From Helianthus annuus (taxonomy: Eukaryota; Streptophyta; Magnoliopsida; Asterales; Asteraceae): a DNA stretch of 64,000 nt. Position numbers and translations under genes: made by a program. How positions within the stretch are numbered: position 1 is the first letter of the stretch; the number at the start of each line of letters is the position of its first letter. The DNA lies in contig NC_035448.2 in NCBI RefSeq assembly GCF_002127325.2, positions 117,021,354-117,085,353 of the forward strand, given 5' to 3'. The notes below the pieces were generated by a model that did not search any database, was not told the DNA's origin, and saw only the letters and a list, made by a program, of their open reading frames with translations. Positions 46,013-59,712 of the stretch are shown in pieces.

Positions 46013-49000
46013 GGGAATGCGTGAGTGGCTGAGCTGCTTGGTTTGTCGATCCATGATCTCGACAGGCTTCTCCACGAAGTGTAATGTTTCGTCCACTTGA
46101 AGATCCTCCAGTGGAACTTGTAAATCATGCTCAGCCAAACACTTTCTGAGGTTCGAAACGTGGAAAGTCCGGTGGACGTTGCTAAGTTTCTCCGGTAGTT
46201 CGAGTCTGTAGGCCACTTTCCCGAACCATTCTAGAATCTTAAAGGGTCCAACATATCGAGGCGCGAGTTTCCCTTTCTTGCCGAATCTGACCACACCCTT
46301 CCAAGGTGATACCTTTAGGAGTACATGGTCGCCAACGTCAAATTCAAGGGGCTTGTGTCGTCTATCGGCGTAACTTTTCTGACGACTCCGAGCTTTCAGC
46401 AGATTGTCTAGAATTTGGAGGATTTTGTCAATCGTTTCTTGCAATAGCTCAGGACCGGTTATTTGCGAATCTCCGATCTCGTACCATACAATAGGAGATC
46501 GACATTTTCTTCCATATAAAGCCTCAAATGGTGCCATTTGATTGCTGGAATGATAACTGTTATTGTACAAGAATTCGACTAAAGGTAAGTATGCGTCCCA
46601 ATTACCACCGAAATCTATGACACACGAACGGAGCATGTCTTCAAGGGTACGAATCGTTCTTTCAGTCTGACCGTCGGTTTGGGGATGGAAAGCGGTACTT
46701 AGATTAAGCGTAGTATCGAGAGCGGATTGAAACGTTTCCCCAGATATGAGGTAAACTGACCATCGCGGTCAGAGATGATGTCGCGAGGCGTCCCATGTCG
46801 ACAAATGATCTCTTTGGTGTAGATTCGGGATAATTTTTCTACCGTGTAGTCTTCTCATATCGGCAGAAAATGAGCAGATTTAGTCAAGCGGTCAACGACA
46901 ACCCAGATGCTGTCGTGACCTGATGGCGTGCGCGGAAGTTTCGTTATGAAGTCCATAGCTATACTCTCCCATTTCCACATAGGGATCTCGGGTTGAACGA
47001 GCAAGCCAGGGGGTCTTTGGTGTTCGGCCTTGACTTTCGAGCAAGTCAGGCACTTCGAAACATAGAGAACGATATCTTTCTTCATGCCCGACCACCAGTA
47101 CTTGTAGCGAAGGTCATGGTACATTTTATCGGCACCGGGATGAATAGAATATCGAGACTTGTGGGCTTCATCCATCAAAATCTGTTGTAAATCGGTCCGC
47201 TTAGGGATCCAAATTCAGTCCAGATAATGGAATATCCCATTCGATTTATTCACTAGCTGGGCTCCATCGTTGAGAATCCTTTCCTTCTTCAAAGTGCGTT
47301 GGGTGAAACAAGCATGTTGGGCTTCGCGGATGAGGGTTTCGAGATGATGTTGGGCTTGAACATTACGAGCACTATGCAAATAGCTTCATCGGCTTAAAGC
47401 GTCGACAACGACATTTGCTTTGCCCGGATGATAACGAATCTCACAGTCGTAATTGTTGAGAAGTTCAACCCATCGGTGTTGGTGCATATTAAGTTCTTTC
47501 TGGCTGAGGATGAGTTGTAGGCTCCTATGATCTGTGAAGATCATACACCCGGTACCATAAAGGTAGTGTCGCCAAATCTTCAACGCAAAAACAACTGCAC
47601 CTAGCTCGAGATCGTGGGTTGTGTAGTTCTTCTCGTGGATCTTGAGCTGACGAGATGAGTAAGCGATAATCTTGTCACGTTGCATGAGAACACAACCAAG
47701 ACCAAGGTTCGAGGCATCACAGTAGACAACGAAATCGTCGTTTCCGTAGGGTAAAGTGAGGACGGGAGCATTGTAAAGCATATGCTTGAGGGTTTGAAAG
47801 GCAGTCTCTTGTTGGATTCCCCAAACAAAATGCTTGTCTTTGTGCGTGAGAGAAGTGAGCAGCACGGCGATTTTAGAGAACCCTTCGATAAATCGGCGAT
47901 AATAGCCTGCTAGTCCCAGATAAGAACGGACTTCAGACGGGTTCTTAGGTGTAATCCAACTCTTAACAGCTTCGATCTTCGCGGGGTCGACGTGAATACC
48001 TTTACTATTGACAATGTGACCGAGGAATTGAACCTCCTCTAGCCAAAATTCACACTTGGTGAACTTGGCATAGAGTCGATTCTCCTGGAGTAGCTTGAGA
48101 ACCAAACGTAGATGTTGCGCGTGTTCGGCTTTCGACTTGGAATAGATCAGGATATCATCGATGAACACGATGACGAAGCGATCGAGAAATGGTTTACACA
48201 CACGATTCATCAGATCCATGAAAACCGCGGGTGTGTTGGTTAAACCAATAGGCATAACAACGAACTCATAGTGGTCGTAACGAGTACGAAAAGCGGTTTT
48301 GGGTATATCCACCTCTTGAATGCGTAGTTGGTGATAGCCTGAGCGTAGATCGATCTTGGAGAAACACGTAGCATCTTGTAGCTGGTCAAACAAATCATCG
48401 ATTCGAGGCAGGGGATAGCGATTCTTGATTGTCAGCTTATTCAATTCCCTATAATCGATGCACATCCAAAACAACCCATCCTTCTTTTTGACGAAAAGGA
48501 CTGGTGCGCTCCAAGGAGAGGTGCTAGGGCGAATGAAGCCTTTATCAAGTAATTCCTGGAGCTGACTCGAGAGTCACGCATTTCAGACAGAGCAAGTCGA
48601 TAAGGAGCTCTAGCAACAGGATTGGCTCCCGGAATGAGGTCGATACGAAAGTCGATATCATGACTTGGTGGCAGACCTGGAAGATCATCGGGGAATACAC
48701 TTGGAAATTCACACACAACGGGGACATCATTTACTCCAGTATTCCCTTTCTTTTCCTTCTCCGCTACTACAATGTTAGCCAAGAAAGCCATGTATTCCTT
48801 GCGGAGATACTTGCTAGCTTGGACACACGACATGAGTTTGAGATCCTTCAAAAGGGTTTCACCATACACACAAAGTTGATCACCATTTGCGAGCGAGAAT
48901 CAAATCATCTTATCAAAGCAAACAACTTCAGCATGGTTATCACGAAGAAAGTCCATGTCTATTATGACGTCAAAACTACCGAGCTGCATCGGAATAAGGT

Positions 49001-50567
49001 CGATAGGGAAGAGGTGAGTGTTGAGTTCGAGAGTACAATCACGAAGAACGGAATTTATGGCGACAGTTCTTCCGGTGGCAACTTCAACATCGAACGTCGA
49101 GGGGAGATGGGCGTGCTTACGATTAAGGAGCTTTTTGAATTCAAACGATACAAAACAGTTATCGGCTCTAGTATCAAATAAACACGAAGCATATATACCA
49201 TTCACAAGGAACGTACCATTGACCACGTTGTTGTCAGCCTGAGCCTTGCGCACATTGATGTTGAAGGTTCGGGCGCGAGCTGCTTGTTGCTGTTGTTGTT
49301 GAGGCTGCTGATGGGGCTGCTGCTGTTGTGGCTCGTGCTTCACAACTCGGTTCGGGCACACGTTTGCGAAGTGGTTAGGATCACCACACGCAAAGCAAGC
49401 TCTAGCATGGATCGCGGGTGCAGGAGCCGCTTGCTGGCCTTGAGGAGCGGGAAATATAGCTTGTTGAGCAGGAGCTGGAGCTGTAGCTTGACGAGGACCT
49501 GTACGACAGTTGGCGGTGAAGTGGCCGTACATGTTGCAGTGCACGCAGTATCTGCAGGAGATTCCCACTGGATGGTGATAAGTACAAGTAGGACATGCCG
49601 GGTGAGGACTAGTATACGCACGCTTTGCTGGCGGTGCGTTGGTAACCAGGGCCGCTACTTGGCGGTGTTGAGGCTGCGATTGAGCAGGAACTGATTGGAG
49701 CGGGGCAACATGGGTGACAGTATAATTCTTGCTACTGTCGTTGTTGTTGTTGTTCTTCCTCTTGCGACGTGAGGACTTTGAAGACTGCGGAGCGGCGGCG
49801 GTTTCACCGGTTGCAGCGGTGGTAGCTTGATGCAAATTCTTGGTGGCTTTATCCCAGTAACCAGACTTGACTCGCTTGTCATTGATCTCAGCGGCGAGCA
49901 GATAAGTTTCTTCAATCGTTGACGTCTTTGTGGCTTGAACGAAATCAACCACGCAATCCGGAAGAGCACGGATATACTTTTTGATTGTGATTTCGGGCGT
50001 CTTGACTTGATCCGGACAGATTATGCTCAGCGGCTTGAAGCGAGCAGTTAAAGCAGCATTGTCACCATCCTTCTGCTTGATATGCCAGAATTCGTCCTCC
50101 AACTTTTGGCGCTCGTGGGGAGGGCAGAACTCTTCCAACATGACGTTCTTCAACTCATCCCACGTCAAACCGTAATCTGCATCATTTCCGCGTTTGTTTC
50201 TCTCAGCCGTCCACCAATCTAGAGCTCGGGATTGGAAGACGCCGGTAGTGTTAAGAGTGCGGAGATCATCAGGACAGCCACTCTGGCGCAGGGTGACCTC
50301 GATCGAATCAAACCATTGGAACAGGGCTGTAGGCCCATCTTCGCCAGTAAATTCTTTCGGGCTGCAGGCTTTGAACTGCTTGAAGCTAAAAACAGGTTTT
50401 GGCGAATAAGTCCTGGACTCTTCAGAAGACTTGCTAGCGTTCTCGTTTAGGTCGCTAACGATCTGGGGAATGACTTTCGCTATCTGCTTAGCGACGAGAG
50501 CAGCAAGGCATTTGTCTTTCTGGTTTCTTCGAGCAGTTCAAGAGTGAAGGGATCCAGATGACGACAT
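46013..50567 (-). pseudogene. Element D gag-pol, multiply broken
   Basis: ATG is at 50565-50567 (MSSSGSLHS), followed nine codons later by TGA (50538-50540). Gag has FCPPHERQKLEDEF, a Gln/Pro/Ala-rich linker and a CCHC knuckle CFACGDPNHFANVC. The protease reads LFDTRAD instead of DTGAD, so its active-site Gly is lost. RT has [12 protein letters not shown]. RNase H and the integrase zinc finger (HPGADKMYH) are recognisable. Open pieces are 50534-48900, 48869-48441, 48474-47386, 47178-46855 and 46636-46013, separated by stops and frame changes near 48570, 47386, 47200, 46855 and 46740. The frame stops inside the chromodomain at the LTR E insertion. Confidence 0.92.
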
Positions 50568-51704
50568 TGTCTGCAACAGACATTGCCGCAGGACTCAAAC
50601 ACAATATTATCGAATCTCACCTCACACTTACTTAACACAACTAAAGCTCAGGAACACAATCATGTAACACATAAACACATAAGTCCAAAATCGCAGAATC
50701 ACATAAGCACATAAACACATAAGCACGTAAGGCACAGAAGCACAAGAGGCAGTCAGAACACAGAAACTTATCATTCAAGTCTGCGCGCGTTCGAGAATAG
50801 CGATTGCGATTAGCGAGTACACAGCGAGTAGTATAGCATGCGTTTATCCATAAGTTGCAGCGATTTGTTAGCGATTTGAGATAGATGTGCAGTGCGAGTT
50901 GTGCGTGTTGATCAAAGCGAGAGTGAGAATGGCGGATAAATCACCAAAAATCGGAACACATAAAACGAGTAAAATCCATATAAAACACACAAAATTTACA
51001 TAAAGCGACGAATATCAGAGTCAGCAGTTGCGGGCTCATAATCAAAACACATAAAATCAGCGATTGCGAGCTTCAAATTGATTGTCTTAGACTGATAGAC
51101 ATTGACTACCCAAAGTGATTCGACTATTCACAAGGACCTTTGGTACACACTCTGACCTTCGGAACTGTGCTCTTGCCTCGATTTTGGGCGAATGGTACGC
51201 ATCCTTCTAGTTACGGTGTGATCTCAAGTCATTGGAGTCCGTCGAGACTTTGGTGAGAGTTTTACAAAACCAAAATAAGTAACGGAACAAGTTGTCAAGG
51301 TTTGGGTTTCACCCCTGGCTTAACACTTTGCTCCTGTTTTGATAAAATAGAGAGGGATTACGCATTAAAGTATGGATTTCACTCCTGATTCAACGCAAAT
51401 TTCCCTCGTTTGTAGATAAAAATGTGGGTTGAACAAGCGATTTAGTCGTGAGTTTGTGGTTTTCACACCTAGTCTCGACCCAATCACTCATTCGTTTTCG
51501 AAAATAGTGCAGTGCGACTGCATTAGGAAAGGCAGTGTGATAGTATAGCGTGGGTGCGAGTTGATCGAGGAATAGCAATAAGCTTGTACGGAACTCCTAA
51601 CGGGCTCGCACAAGGCGGTCTGTTGGTACTTAGACTATAGACTAGGTCGTTTCTAAGACATCGACCTGGACTAGGTCGCGTCTTGCCTAATTCCCTATAG
51701 TTAT
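50568..51704 (-). other. Element D leader
   Basis: This is ~1.1 kb without a gene. It includes ACACATAA-rich repeats (50640-50740), GCGATT-rich stretches (50800-50950), and phrases like GGTTTCACCCCTGGCTT shared with the G leader. Confidence 0.6.
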
Positions 51705-51717
51705 GGCTTTGATACCA
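51705..51717 (-). other. Element D primer-binding site
   Basis: The plus strand reads GGCTTTGATACCA, the initiator-tRNA-Met site with one C-to-T change, three bases from the LTR. Confidence 0.85.
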
Positions 51718-51720
51718 ATC

Positions 51721-54391
51721 TGTCACACCCCAACCGATGGCGGAAACATCGGGGCGCGACACTGAGCGAAACAGATTGTCCAAGAGAAATCCATAACAGC
51801 TAATATTACCGAATATTTAACGTTAAGTCCCATACCAAAACATATTCAGCAAAATAGTTATCATAGACATATTATCTCAAAAACAAATAACATTGTTCCG
51901 ACAACTCAGATTAAAATAAATTGTCTGTTTGTTTCTTCCTAACTCAATTCCACATAGCAAGCATCCTAGCAGATAGCATCCTAAACACCTGTCACATACG
52001 TTAAAATAAAGATCAATACACATGGTGTAAAGGTGAACATACAAGTTGAATAGATATAATAGAGTTCGAAATCGTTTACGCATAACCAGCATGTAACATG
52101 TATAAAGTGATGGCAAGTAGGTCATCGACAGAGAAATATGCACAGACGTGACTGCGAGTTGTAGAATGCGCAACACATATCCCCACCAGGACACGTGAAG
52201 TAAAGCCCTTAACAACCCCTGTCCACGACAGGTGCTGAGTCCAAACTATAGTACTATCATTGTTACGGTGTCAGGCAGCAATCACTGTGTTAACATAACA
52301 TACAAGCATTCATCGAATAACACGTAGCATGCAATAACGGTTAGCGTATAAATAGTGTTTGCATCGTGTGTCGATTGTGATTTAGAATAAGTAACGTATG
52401 TAACACCCAAAAGTGCATAAAGCAAAAAGGGATCGAGTATACTCACAGATTGTGCTTAACAAGTAAACACTATCTTGGATTGAAGGGAGCGCTGAGAGAG
52501 ATTAACTGAACAGTTAACGATAGCATAAACGATAAGCGGTGTGTAAAACGGTGCAAGAGTGGTAAGTGTCGGATGGTGATCCGATCGGATGTCAATCCGA
52601 TCGGATGGCCAGTCGATCGGATGTCAAATCCGTTTGGATGGTCATCCGATCGGATGGCCATTCAATTGGATTGACATCTCGCTTGGTGATGATCTGTTTG
52701 TGTATGATGATTTGTCTTTTGAAGTTTTCATTGTAGCATTTTGAAAACAGAGAAGTATCTCTACCTTTCAGGTTGATCGATCGAACGGCGGCTCGATCGG
52801 GTGACGATCCGTTCGGCGAGGTATTTCTCAGAGAACAAGTTCACAACAGTGTTGTCACTTCATCGGATGGTCTACCGATCGGGTGGCAATTCATTAGAAC
52901 TGAAAATGCATTGAACATGTTGAAAATTGTTTAAGTGTTGAAGTCCCAAACATCACATGGTCGGACGGTCGTTCGATCGGATGGCAATCCAATCGGATGG
53001 TAATCCGTTCGACGTTCAGTTCTTTGAAAAGTTGAAACAAAATTTAAGTGTGGAACCAAGTGGTAAGCCGATCGGGTGGCTGTCCGATCGGACGACTATC
53101 CGTCCCAACAACCTGATCATCTTTGACACTTGATAGTTTTGCAGTTTGATCAAGACGGTGTGATAATGTGCTAAACAACAGAAACCTCGTCAAGGCTCAA
53201 GTAATCCGATCGGGCAGGAATCACCCTAGTCCGATCAGTTGCCTGTTCGAGGCGGTGGTTCACGTTTAACCCGAAATCGGTTGTCTCTTAGATAGCATTC
53301 AGATCTTGAACCAACACATCACTAAGAAGGAGTAGAAGATCAGAACGGGCTCTGATTCTATCGGTTTTGAGTGCATTGAGTCTAAAAGAGTTGAAAGAAA
53401 GTTGGTAAACCATCTTTCAATCCTTTTAACCATGAATCTGTGTAGATCTATGCGAAAACCTTGTCTAATCTTGTGGAAATCCTTCAGATCTGAGTTGTTC
53501 TTGGTGGATTAAAGCCAAAACATGAAGTTCATAAGAACTCCATGATGACATCATCCTATAACACCTCAAATCCATTGATTTTACGGTTAAAAGTTGAGAT
53601 TTAAAAGATAGAATGATGAAGAAGTGTGTGTAGATCATAGAAGTACAAGATTTAGGTTAAAAACTTACAAGAATTGCGAGAAATCGAGAGAAAGAGAGAT
53701 TGAGTGCGGCTGGGTCGAGTGGAGAGCTGTCACATCAAGTGATGTGACAAGTGAGGGTATTTATAGGGTTTCCCAAAAAGGAAAGTACAAAGGAGTTGAG
53801 TGGGTCACCGATCGGATGACTGTCCGATCGGGTGGCAATCCGATCGGTTGGCCATCCGATCGAGCGGTCACTCGATCGAGTGGCTCCGATGATTGAGCTT
53901 TGACGTTTCTTTTCGAGCGTTGGGTTTTGCGATGCGCTTGGAGCGAGTTGCGATAGATTTATAATAAACACCCACATACTATATTTAACATACAATTATC
54001 ATAACTAACTGACGCTTAGCGTTTGCGATTCAATTGCGATTGAGTTGCGATTGCATTTCGATTAATCACCACAACACATAAACATAAATAAACATGCACA
54101 AGTAACACATAAGTAGCACACACACGTAAAACAATATCCAGAACGCATAGTTCGATTTGTGAATGCGATTGTGATGTGGTAAGCGATAAAGCGATAAATA
54201 GCGATTAAACCTCGATTATTAACAACTACTCCACCTAATACAACTAATGCGATAAAATAGATAAATTATGTACAAGTCAAAGAAGTCAAAACATGAGTTA
54301 AGCAAGGAGTGACAGATCGCAATTAGCAATCTTTTCTTCCTTTGACTTCAATCTTGACTTTGACTTTGACTTTCGAACGCGGGATGTTACA
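51721..54391 (-). repeat. Element D 5' LTR with CCGATCGGATGGC repeats
   Basis: This 2,671-bp LTR runs from TGTCACACCCC to GATGTTACA. In element direction a motif cluster (53800-53885) is followed by a TATA-like TATAAATA (minus strand, near 53759-53766). More copies then lie scattered at 52560-53250. The unit is a near-palindrome, ATCCGATCGGATGGC, with many one-base variants. No gene is supported; short frames are within repeats. Confidence 0.88.
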
Positions 54392-54482
54392 CGCGCGAAT
54401 CGGCATTATGTATTGTTTGGTGTTTCAGATTTGATCAAGTGTTTGTTTGATTGTTTCTAGGTGATTTCCGAAGTTTAAGATC

Positions 54483-57400
54483 ATGGAAGAGGAGTTTTAT
54501 AACGAGTTTTACAACGCATTCACATCCGAAACGACACCCGCATCAAAGAGCATCTCAAATGCTATTTTCGAGAGTTTGAATTTTGATAACGTGTACGGAA
54601 TTCATCAAAGACCACCGAAACTAATGAATATAGAAGATTATCACTGGTGGAAAAATAGATTCGAGAACTGGGTGAAAGCTTATGCTTATGATAGTTGGGT
54701 TATGAAAAACCGATAAATGATAAAAATGAATTAATTCCAATTTGAGAGTAAAAAGAAGGTGATAGAAAGGAGCACTCTAACGAATTAAGAATGATAACAT
54801 TGTCACAACAATCTGTTAGAGAAGATATTCTTTTCCTGCTTCAACATGATAAAACGTCAAAATCAATGTGGGAAGCGCTGAAAGTGAAGGCTGAAGGAGG
54901 AAAGGATATCAAGAAAAACAAAATATATTCATTGAAGAGTTTGATTTGTTCAGTTGCATGAAAGGAGAAACTTTCCGACAAATGATAGAACGATTCTATC
55001 ATTTGAAAATCGAGCTAGAAAGATTTGGGATTAAGAAGGACAGAGAAGAGATCATCGACAAACTGATTGAGGCTTTACCTCAGGTAGATGATTGGCAAAC
55101 ATTTGTCATGATACTAAAAAACGATGCAAAGTTTAACGAGATCACTTTAGATAGCTTGATTGAGAAACTTGAAAGCCATGAACTAGATCTGAAAAAGCAA
55201 AATAAAATGATCAATTCAACTTATCAGCAAAATGTCAATATTTACTATCGTGGAAGCATGCTGAACAGTCAAGCACCAACGATTGGTACGACCTTTAGTG
55301 CTGAGAACTCCAGTGATTCATCAAAAGGCAGATCTCTGAACTATGATTCTGGATATCATTCATCCTCTGCATCAGATAAATCTAAACTGAATTGGTTCAA
55401 TGCAACATTGCCCTGAATTTCAAAGATTCTCCAAACATGAACGCTGCTTCAGCCAGGCAGCAGATGAGCTTTTTAGCATCGATTCTGGAATCTTACAGAA
55501 GTCTGGTGGCGGGTAAAATTGGAAACCCGAATATGACGAAGGAAGACTACGACCAGATCGATCCAGAAGAGTTGGAGCTCGTGGATATCAGATGGTGTAT
55601 GGCAAGTGTAATCAGGAGGGAACAACGGTTTATGGAGATTACAGGAAGGCAATGTCTTGAAGGTCCTAACATGAAACTGGGATATGGTAAATCCAAGGTT
55701 ACATGTTCAGATGCAAGCAAAAAGGACAATTCAAGAGGGAGTGCACAAATCAAGGTGTTGATGAAAGTGTGAATCCTTTCAATGACGATTACTACAAGAA
55801 AGCAATCTTTCATCGCAACAATGAGCAGTCGTAAAAGAGAATCAAAAGCAGATTGGTGAACGGTCGTCAAAAGAGAAGAAACAAGCTTTGGTGGTAATTC
55901 AGGATGACGAAGGGTTCAATTGGAATAAATACATTCAAAAAGAGAAAGTTGTTTTGGTTGCTAAGGTGAGAGCAAGTCGAGAAGAATGACATGCACGTAT
56001 GAGGTTGAGCGATGTGTATGAGGTTTTCATGGAAGCAAAACATGCATATAGATGCGATGATGAGAGGAAGTGTTTTTTAGATCGTCAAGGGAATCCGGCT
56101 ATGGATCCAGATGTGGTAGATTTTAAAGCACTGGTTGTAGCTATTCCAACTGCAGGAGTGTTTTATTCAAGGATCAAAGAGGATCCGAACTATGAGAAAG
56201 AAGTGGAGGAGGGCATAAGAAGGGTGATCTATGCCAGTGTCGAAAAGAAGAAGAGTGTAGAAGAAATCGTTGACGAGAGCCAAAAACTGAAAGAAGAGAT
56301 TTTGAAGAAGACGCGACAACACAACAGTGGCAGATCAAGTTGAGGTAACAACTCAAACTGAATCTACTGAGTCGTCTGATAAGGATGAATTAACTGATAA
56401 TAAAAATAATGAAATTAATAATAAATCTGAGCACAAAACTGAAGAGCAGTGCAGGAAATGTATGGAAACATGCAGTGCCTGTACTGAGAAGGACGAAAAT
56501 TTAAGATTTAGAAACATCGAGTTTACAAAAATAGAAAATGTTTTTAAAGAAAAATGTAATGAACTGTTTGAAATTGAAAGGTTTTTGAAACAAAAAGAAG
56601 AAGAGCTGACACAGAAATGTGATGGTCTTGAAAAAGAAAATGAAATTTTAAAACAAAAGTGTTTAGTAGATTGCAACGAATGTTTACAAAAAGATAATAT
56701 TATTCAAGAGTTGCAAAAAGAATATGATGTGATGAAATTGTCATATCATACTTTTAAAGAAGCTTTTGAAACTTTGAAAAGTCAAGAAAAAAGTATAGAA
56801 AGAAGACTTTCAAAATATATTGAAACAACAAGATTTCTTGAAGCTAATTATGAAGGTGAACAACGGGTTTTAAATCAATATATAGATGAACTTGCTGAAG
56901 TAAAATGAGAATTAGCTGAAAAAAAAAGAAAGTCAATAAACTTCAAAGTTGTCATGCTTCTTCGTATATTCTCGAAAGTATTTTCAACATCACACCAGAT
57001 GATCATGATTCTGAAAAGAATAAAAAGGGCATTGGTTCAGAATATCATCAGGTACCACCACCGTTGGAGAATTATATATTCTATGATGACGAAAATGTGG
57101 CTAAAACAATAAACACTGTTGGCCAATTGTTTGACAACATTGATGTGACTTACACCAAATCTGATGATCTCGGTGATTCAGAGGTGGTAGGTAAGGTTGT
57201 TGAAAGCGTTCTGACAGAGGATTCTACCAAAAATGAGAATTCCAAATCACAGGATGAAGATGAGGAAAGTTTTTATAAAAATTATCTTAAGAATTTAAAA
57301 TCTGAGAAAAATGTGAATGATGATTCAATAGGATTGGCATATTACATGATTGGACCAGACAAATTATTCTCAGATATTGAAGTTCCGATTCAGAATGTGA

Positions 57401-58212
57401 TTGTGGAAAAGATTGACAAAGTTTTTAAACCGGTAGAAATCGAAAAATCTGAAATTAATAAATTTGCCGGTAAAGCGAGCAGGAAAACTTTTTATAACAA
57501 ACCCAGTTACAAAAAGAAAAACACAAAGACTGGGTTGGGTTATAAAAAGAAACAAAATCAAAGGAAAAGGGCTGAAAAGTCAAATTTTCAGAAGAAAACG
57601 AACTTTGTTCATCGAACAAGTTCAGAAGAAGAGAAAGAAATCCAATTTAGTCGACAGACTAATGAGGAATTCTATGCTCAAAAGAACCAACAACAATAGG
57701 CTAAAGATGTTTCAAATAAAATATGCTTTAAATGTGAACAAGTTGGACATGTTGGTCGTAAATGTCCACAAAATCTGATGCCTGTTGATGTTGAACAGAA
57801 GAAACAACAATCTGAGGCTGTGAAACAGAAGTCAACCAAGTTTGAATCAAAACAAACTTGGAAACCAAAGTCAAAGACACCCAAGTTTGAACCAAAACAA
57901 ATCTGGAAACCAAAAGTTGATTTGTCAAAACGAAATGTTCAAAATGATTCAAGGTTTTATCAAACGAATGTTTCAAACGGACAAATTTGGGTGGTCAAGA
58001 AACAAAAGACTTTTGTGAGTGACAATAAACGGAAAATCGATTCAACCAAGAAGGTTGAAAATAAGAAAGAAAAAGTTCTTGTTAAAAATGACAAAGGTTT
58101 TCCGAAGTTAAATGATTCATATTGTGTCACAATACCAAGGCAAACAGGCCTGGGTTGCATTATTCAAGTAATCGAGTTAGATGAATGTGCAGGTGCTCCA
58201 GAAGACAGCTGA
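54483..58212 (+). pseudogene. Element F gag-like ORF, decayed
   Basis: The start ATG 54483-54485 gives MEEEFYNEFYNAFTSE, aligning with the Gag start of A and B. Recognisable parts are HWWKNRFENWVKAY, LLQHDKTSKSMWEALKVK, a block at 55392-55690 (IGNPNMTKEDYDQIDPEELE) ending in a damaged first knuckle, a cysteine cluster CRKCMETCSACTEKDE with coiled-coil-like sequence (56440-56905), and an intact CCHC knuckle CFKCEQVGHVGRKCP (57724-57768). Stops and frame changes lie near 54716, 54900, 55410, 55720, 55830, 55990, 56320, 56906 and 57697. The last piece ends at TGA 58210-58212. The spacing of the two knuckles matches A and B. Confidence 0.8.
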
Positions 58213-59712
58213 ATGTCAACATGAAGAGCGGAGCAGCCTGGCACAGGAGGAGGATCCATGTGGTTGAGTCTAGAGAGTGTTTGTTTTGTTAATAATATTA
58301 AATAAACATAAATAAAAAAACAAAATAAAAAATAGAAAAACATAGAAAACGAAAAAATGTTAAGTGAATACGCCGAAATCCTCACGGCTGAACAAACATG
58401 ATAAAACAAATTTGGAAAAATGGTTTTCAAACTGTTAAATATCAATGTGTTGTAAATCATGGGGGTGATTTATTCTAAATAGAGCATGTGTAGCAGAAAT
58501 GGATGGCGAGATGAAGCTATCTACATTGGTTTGTCAAAATTTCTTTAAAATGTTTTGGATTTTAGGGGCGTAAAAATTTTGAAAATACAAAAACATTTGA
58601 AAATTTGAAAAAGTAAAAAACATGAGAAAATTAAAAAGAGTTTTGTGTAAAAAAAGGAAATGATAATACGTCAGTAGACTATAGATAACCACAACATGCT
58701 AAAGAATTGGAATGTCAAAATGTGATAAACGGTCTCACTGATGATATGCCAATAGATTTTACACACTTAGTAAATTGATTTCGAGATATAAACCTAAATC
58801 AATAACTTTCTTATCTCGTAGGGAACATCTATCGGATATATGGACTTAGTACTCCAAAATTTCATTTGAGAGGTTGCCTGAATCTGAGATATTAGGTCTT
58901 TATACTTATTGATATCTAGGGTGTTATATTTGGTCTTTTGATTTTGCGTCAGCAATGGCCTAGACCTCGTATAATGCTTTTGTGCTTAAAGCTTTCCCTC
59001 TGCATAAAAGTTGAGAAAATATCGAAAGATATATATCAAGTGCAGTTGTAAAGAAGATTCCTAAGTGGAACACACCTTTAAGTCGAGCCTTCATCTCTTA
59101 CCTGAGCTCTCAAGGCTTCACACTAACCCAGAGTACAAATATCATTTAGGTATATTTACCTGTTAGACTGAATCTAGGGAATCTTGATACGGGAGTATAT
59201 TCTGAGGTGGGACACGTGAATAAGTTAGTTCTTAAAACATTAAATCTCGTATCTTGAATCAATTGAAGTTTGATTATCTGAAGAGGGTTTGTGGTGGTTG
59301 GATGCTTTGAATGTCAGATATATACAGTTATTTGATAGGGGGAGAGAGCCAGGTAATTGGTTTCTAGGTTTTCAAATCTAATTGTCAAATAATCCTATAT
59401 TAGAGCCAGGTTACCAATCCTGAGTGTTCTACAATGATTAGAAATTCTCTCAAGTGTTTTGAATTGTCATATATTCAGGTAGAGCCAGGTTTTCGATCCT
59501 AAAAGCTGAAAGCTGAGAGCTTAAAACAAGGAGGAGCTTGGAGAGAGAGAGTTTATCGAAAGGGGGAGCTATTAAATTAGAATGCAGACCCAAGGTGAGT
59601 CTGTTAAAACAAAGCGGAGTCTGTGGTGATGAAACTGTTAAAGCTTCATGAAGACTCAGAGAGAATAAAGAGCTACGAGATTGACTGCAGCAATATCCAA
59701 GGGGGGGGGGTC
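58213..59712 (+). other. Element F noncoding region and polypurine tract
   Basis: Diverged from A-C, but it keeps the stretch around AAACCTAAATCAATAAC, GATATTAGGTCTTTATAC and the hairpin with arms 58921-58936 and 58962-58977. GGGGGAG boxes lie near 59338 and 59561. AGAGCCAGGT phrases near 59345, 59403 and 59472 resemble the AACCTGGCTCT phrases (reverse sense) of A and B. A run of ten G at 59701-59710 precedes the LTR. No gene is supported. Confidence 0.65.

Larger units (their letters stand above)
46013..54391 (-). mobile_element. Element D: gypsy (Tekay/Del-like) retrotransposon, 5' part
   Basis: On the minus strand this holds the 5' LTR, primer site, leader and degraded gag-pol. The C-terminal chromodomain continues at 35972-36028 (and its duplicate 6374-6431), and the 3' LTR is presumably left of the window, beyond Athila. 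It is related to G in domain order and LTR ends but clearly divergent. It was inserted into element F, and itself received Athila and E. Confidence 0.88.
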
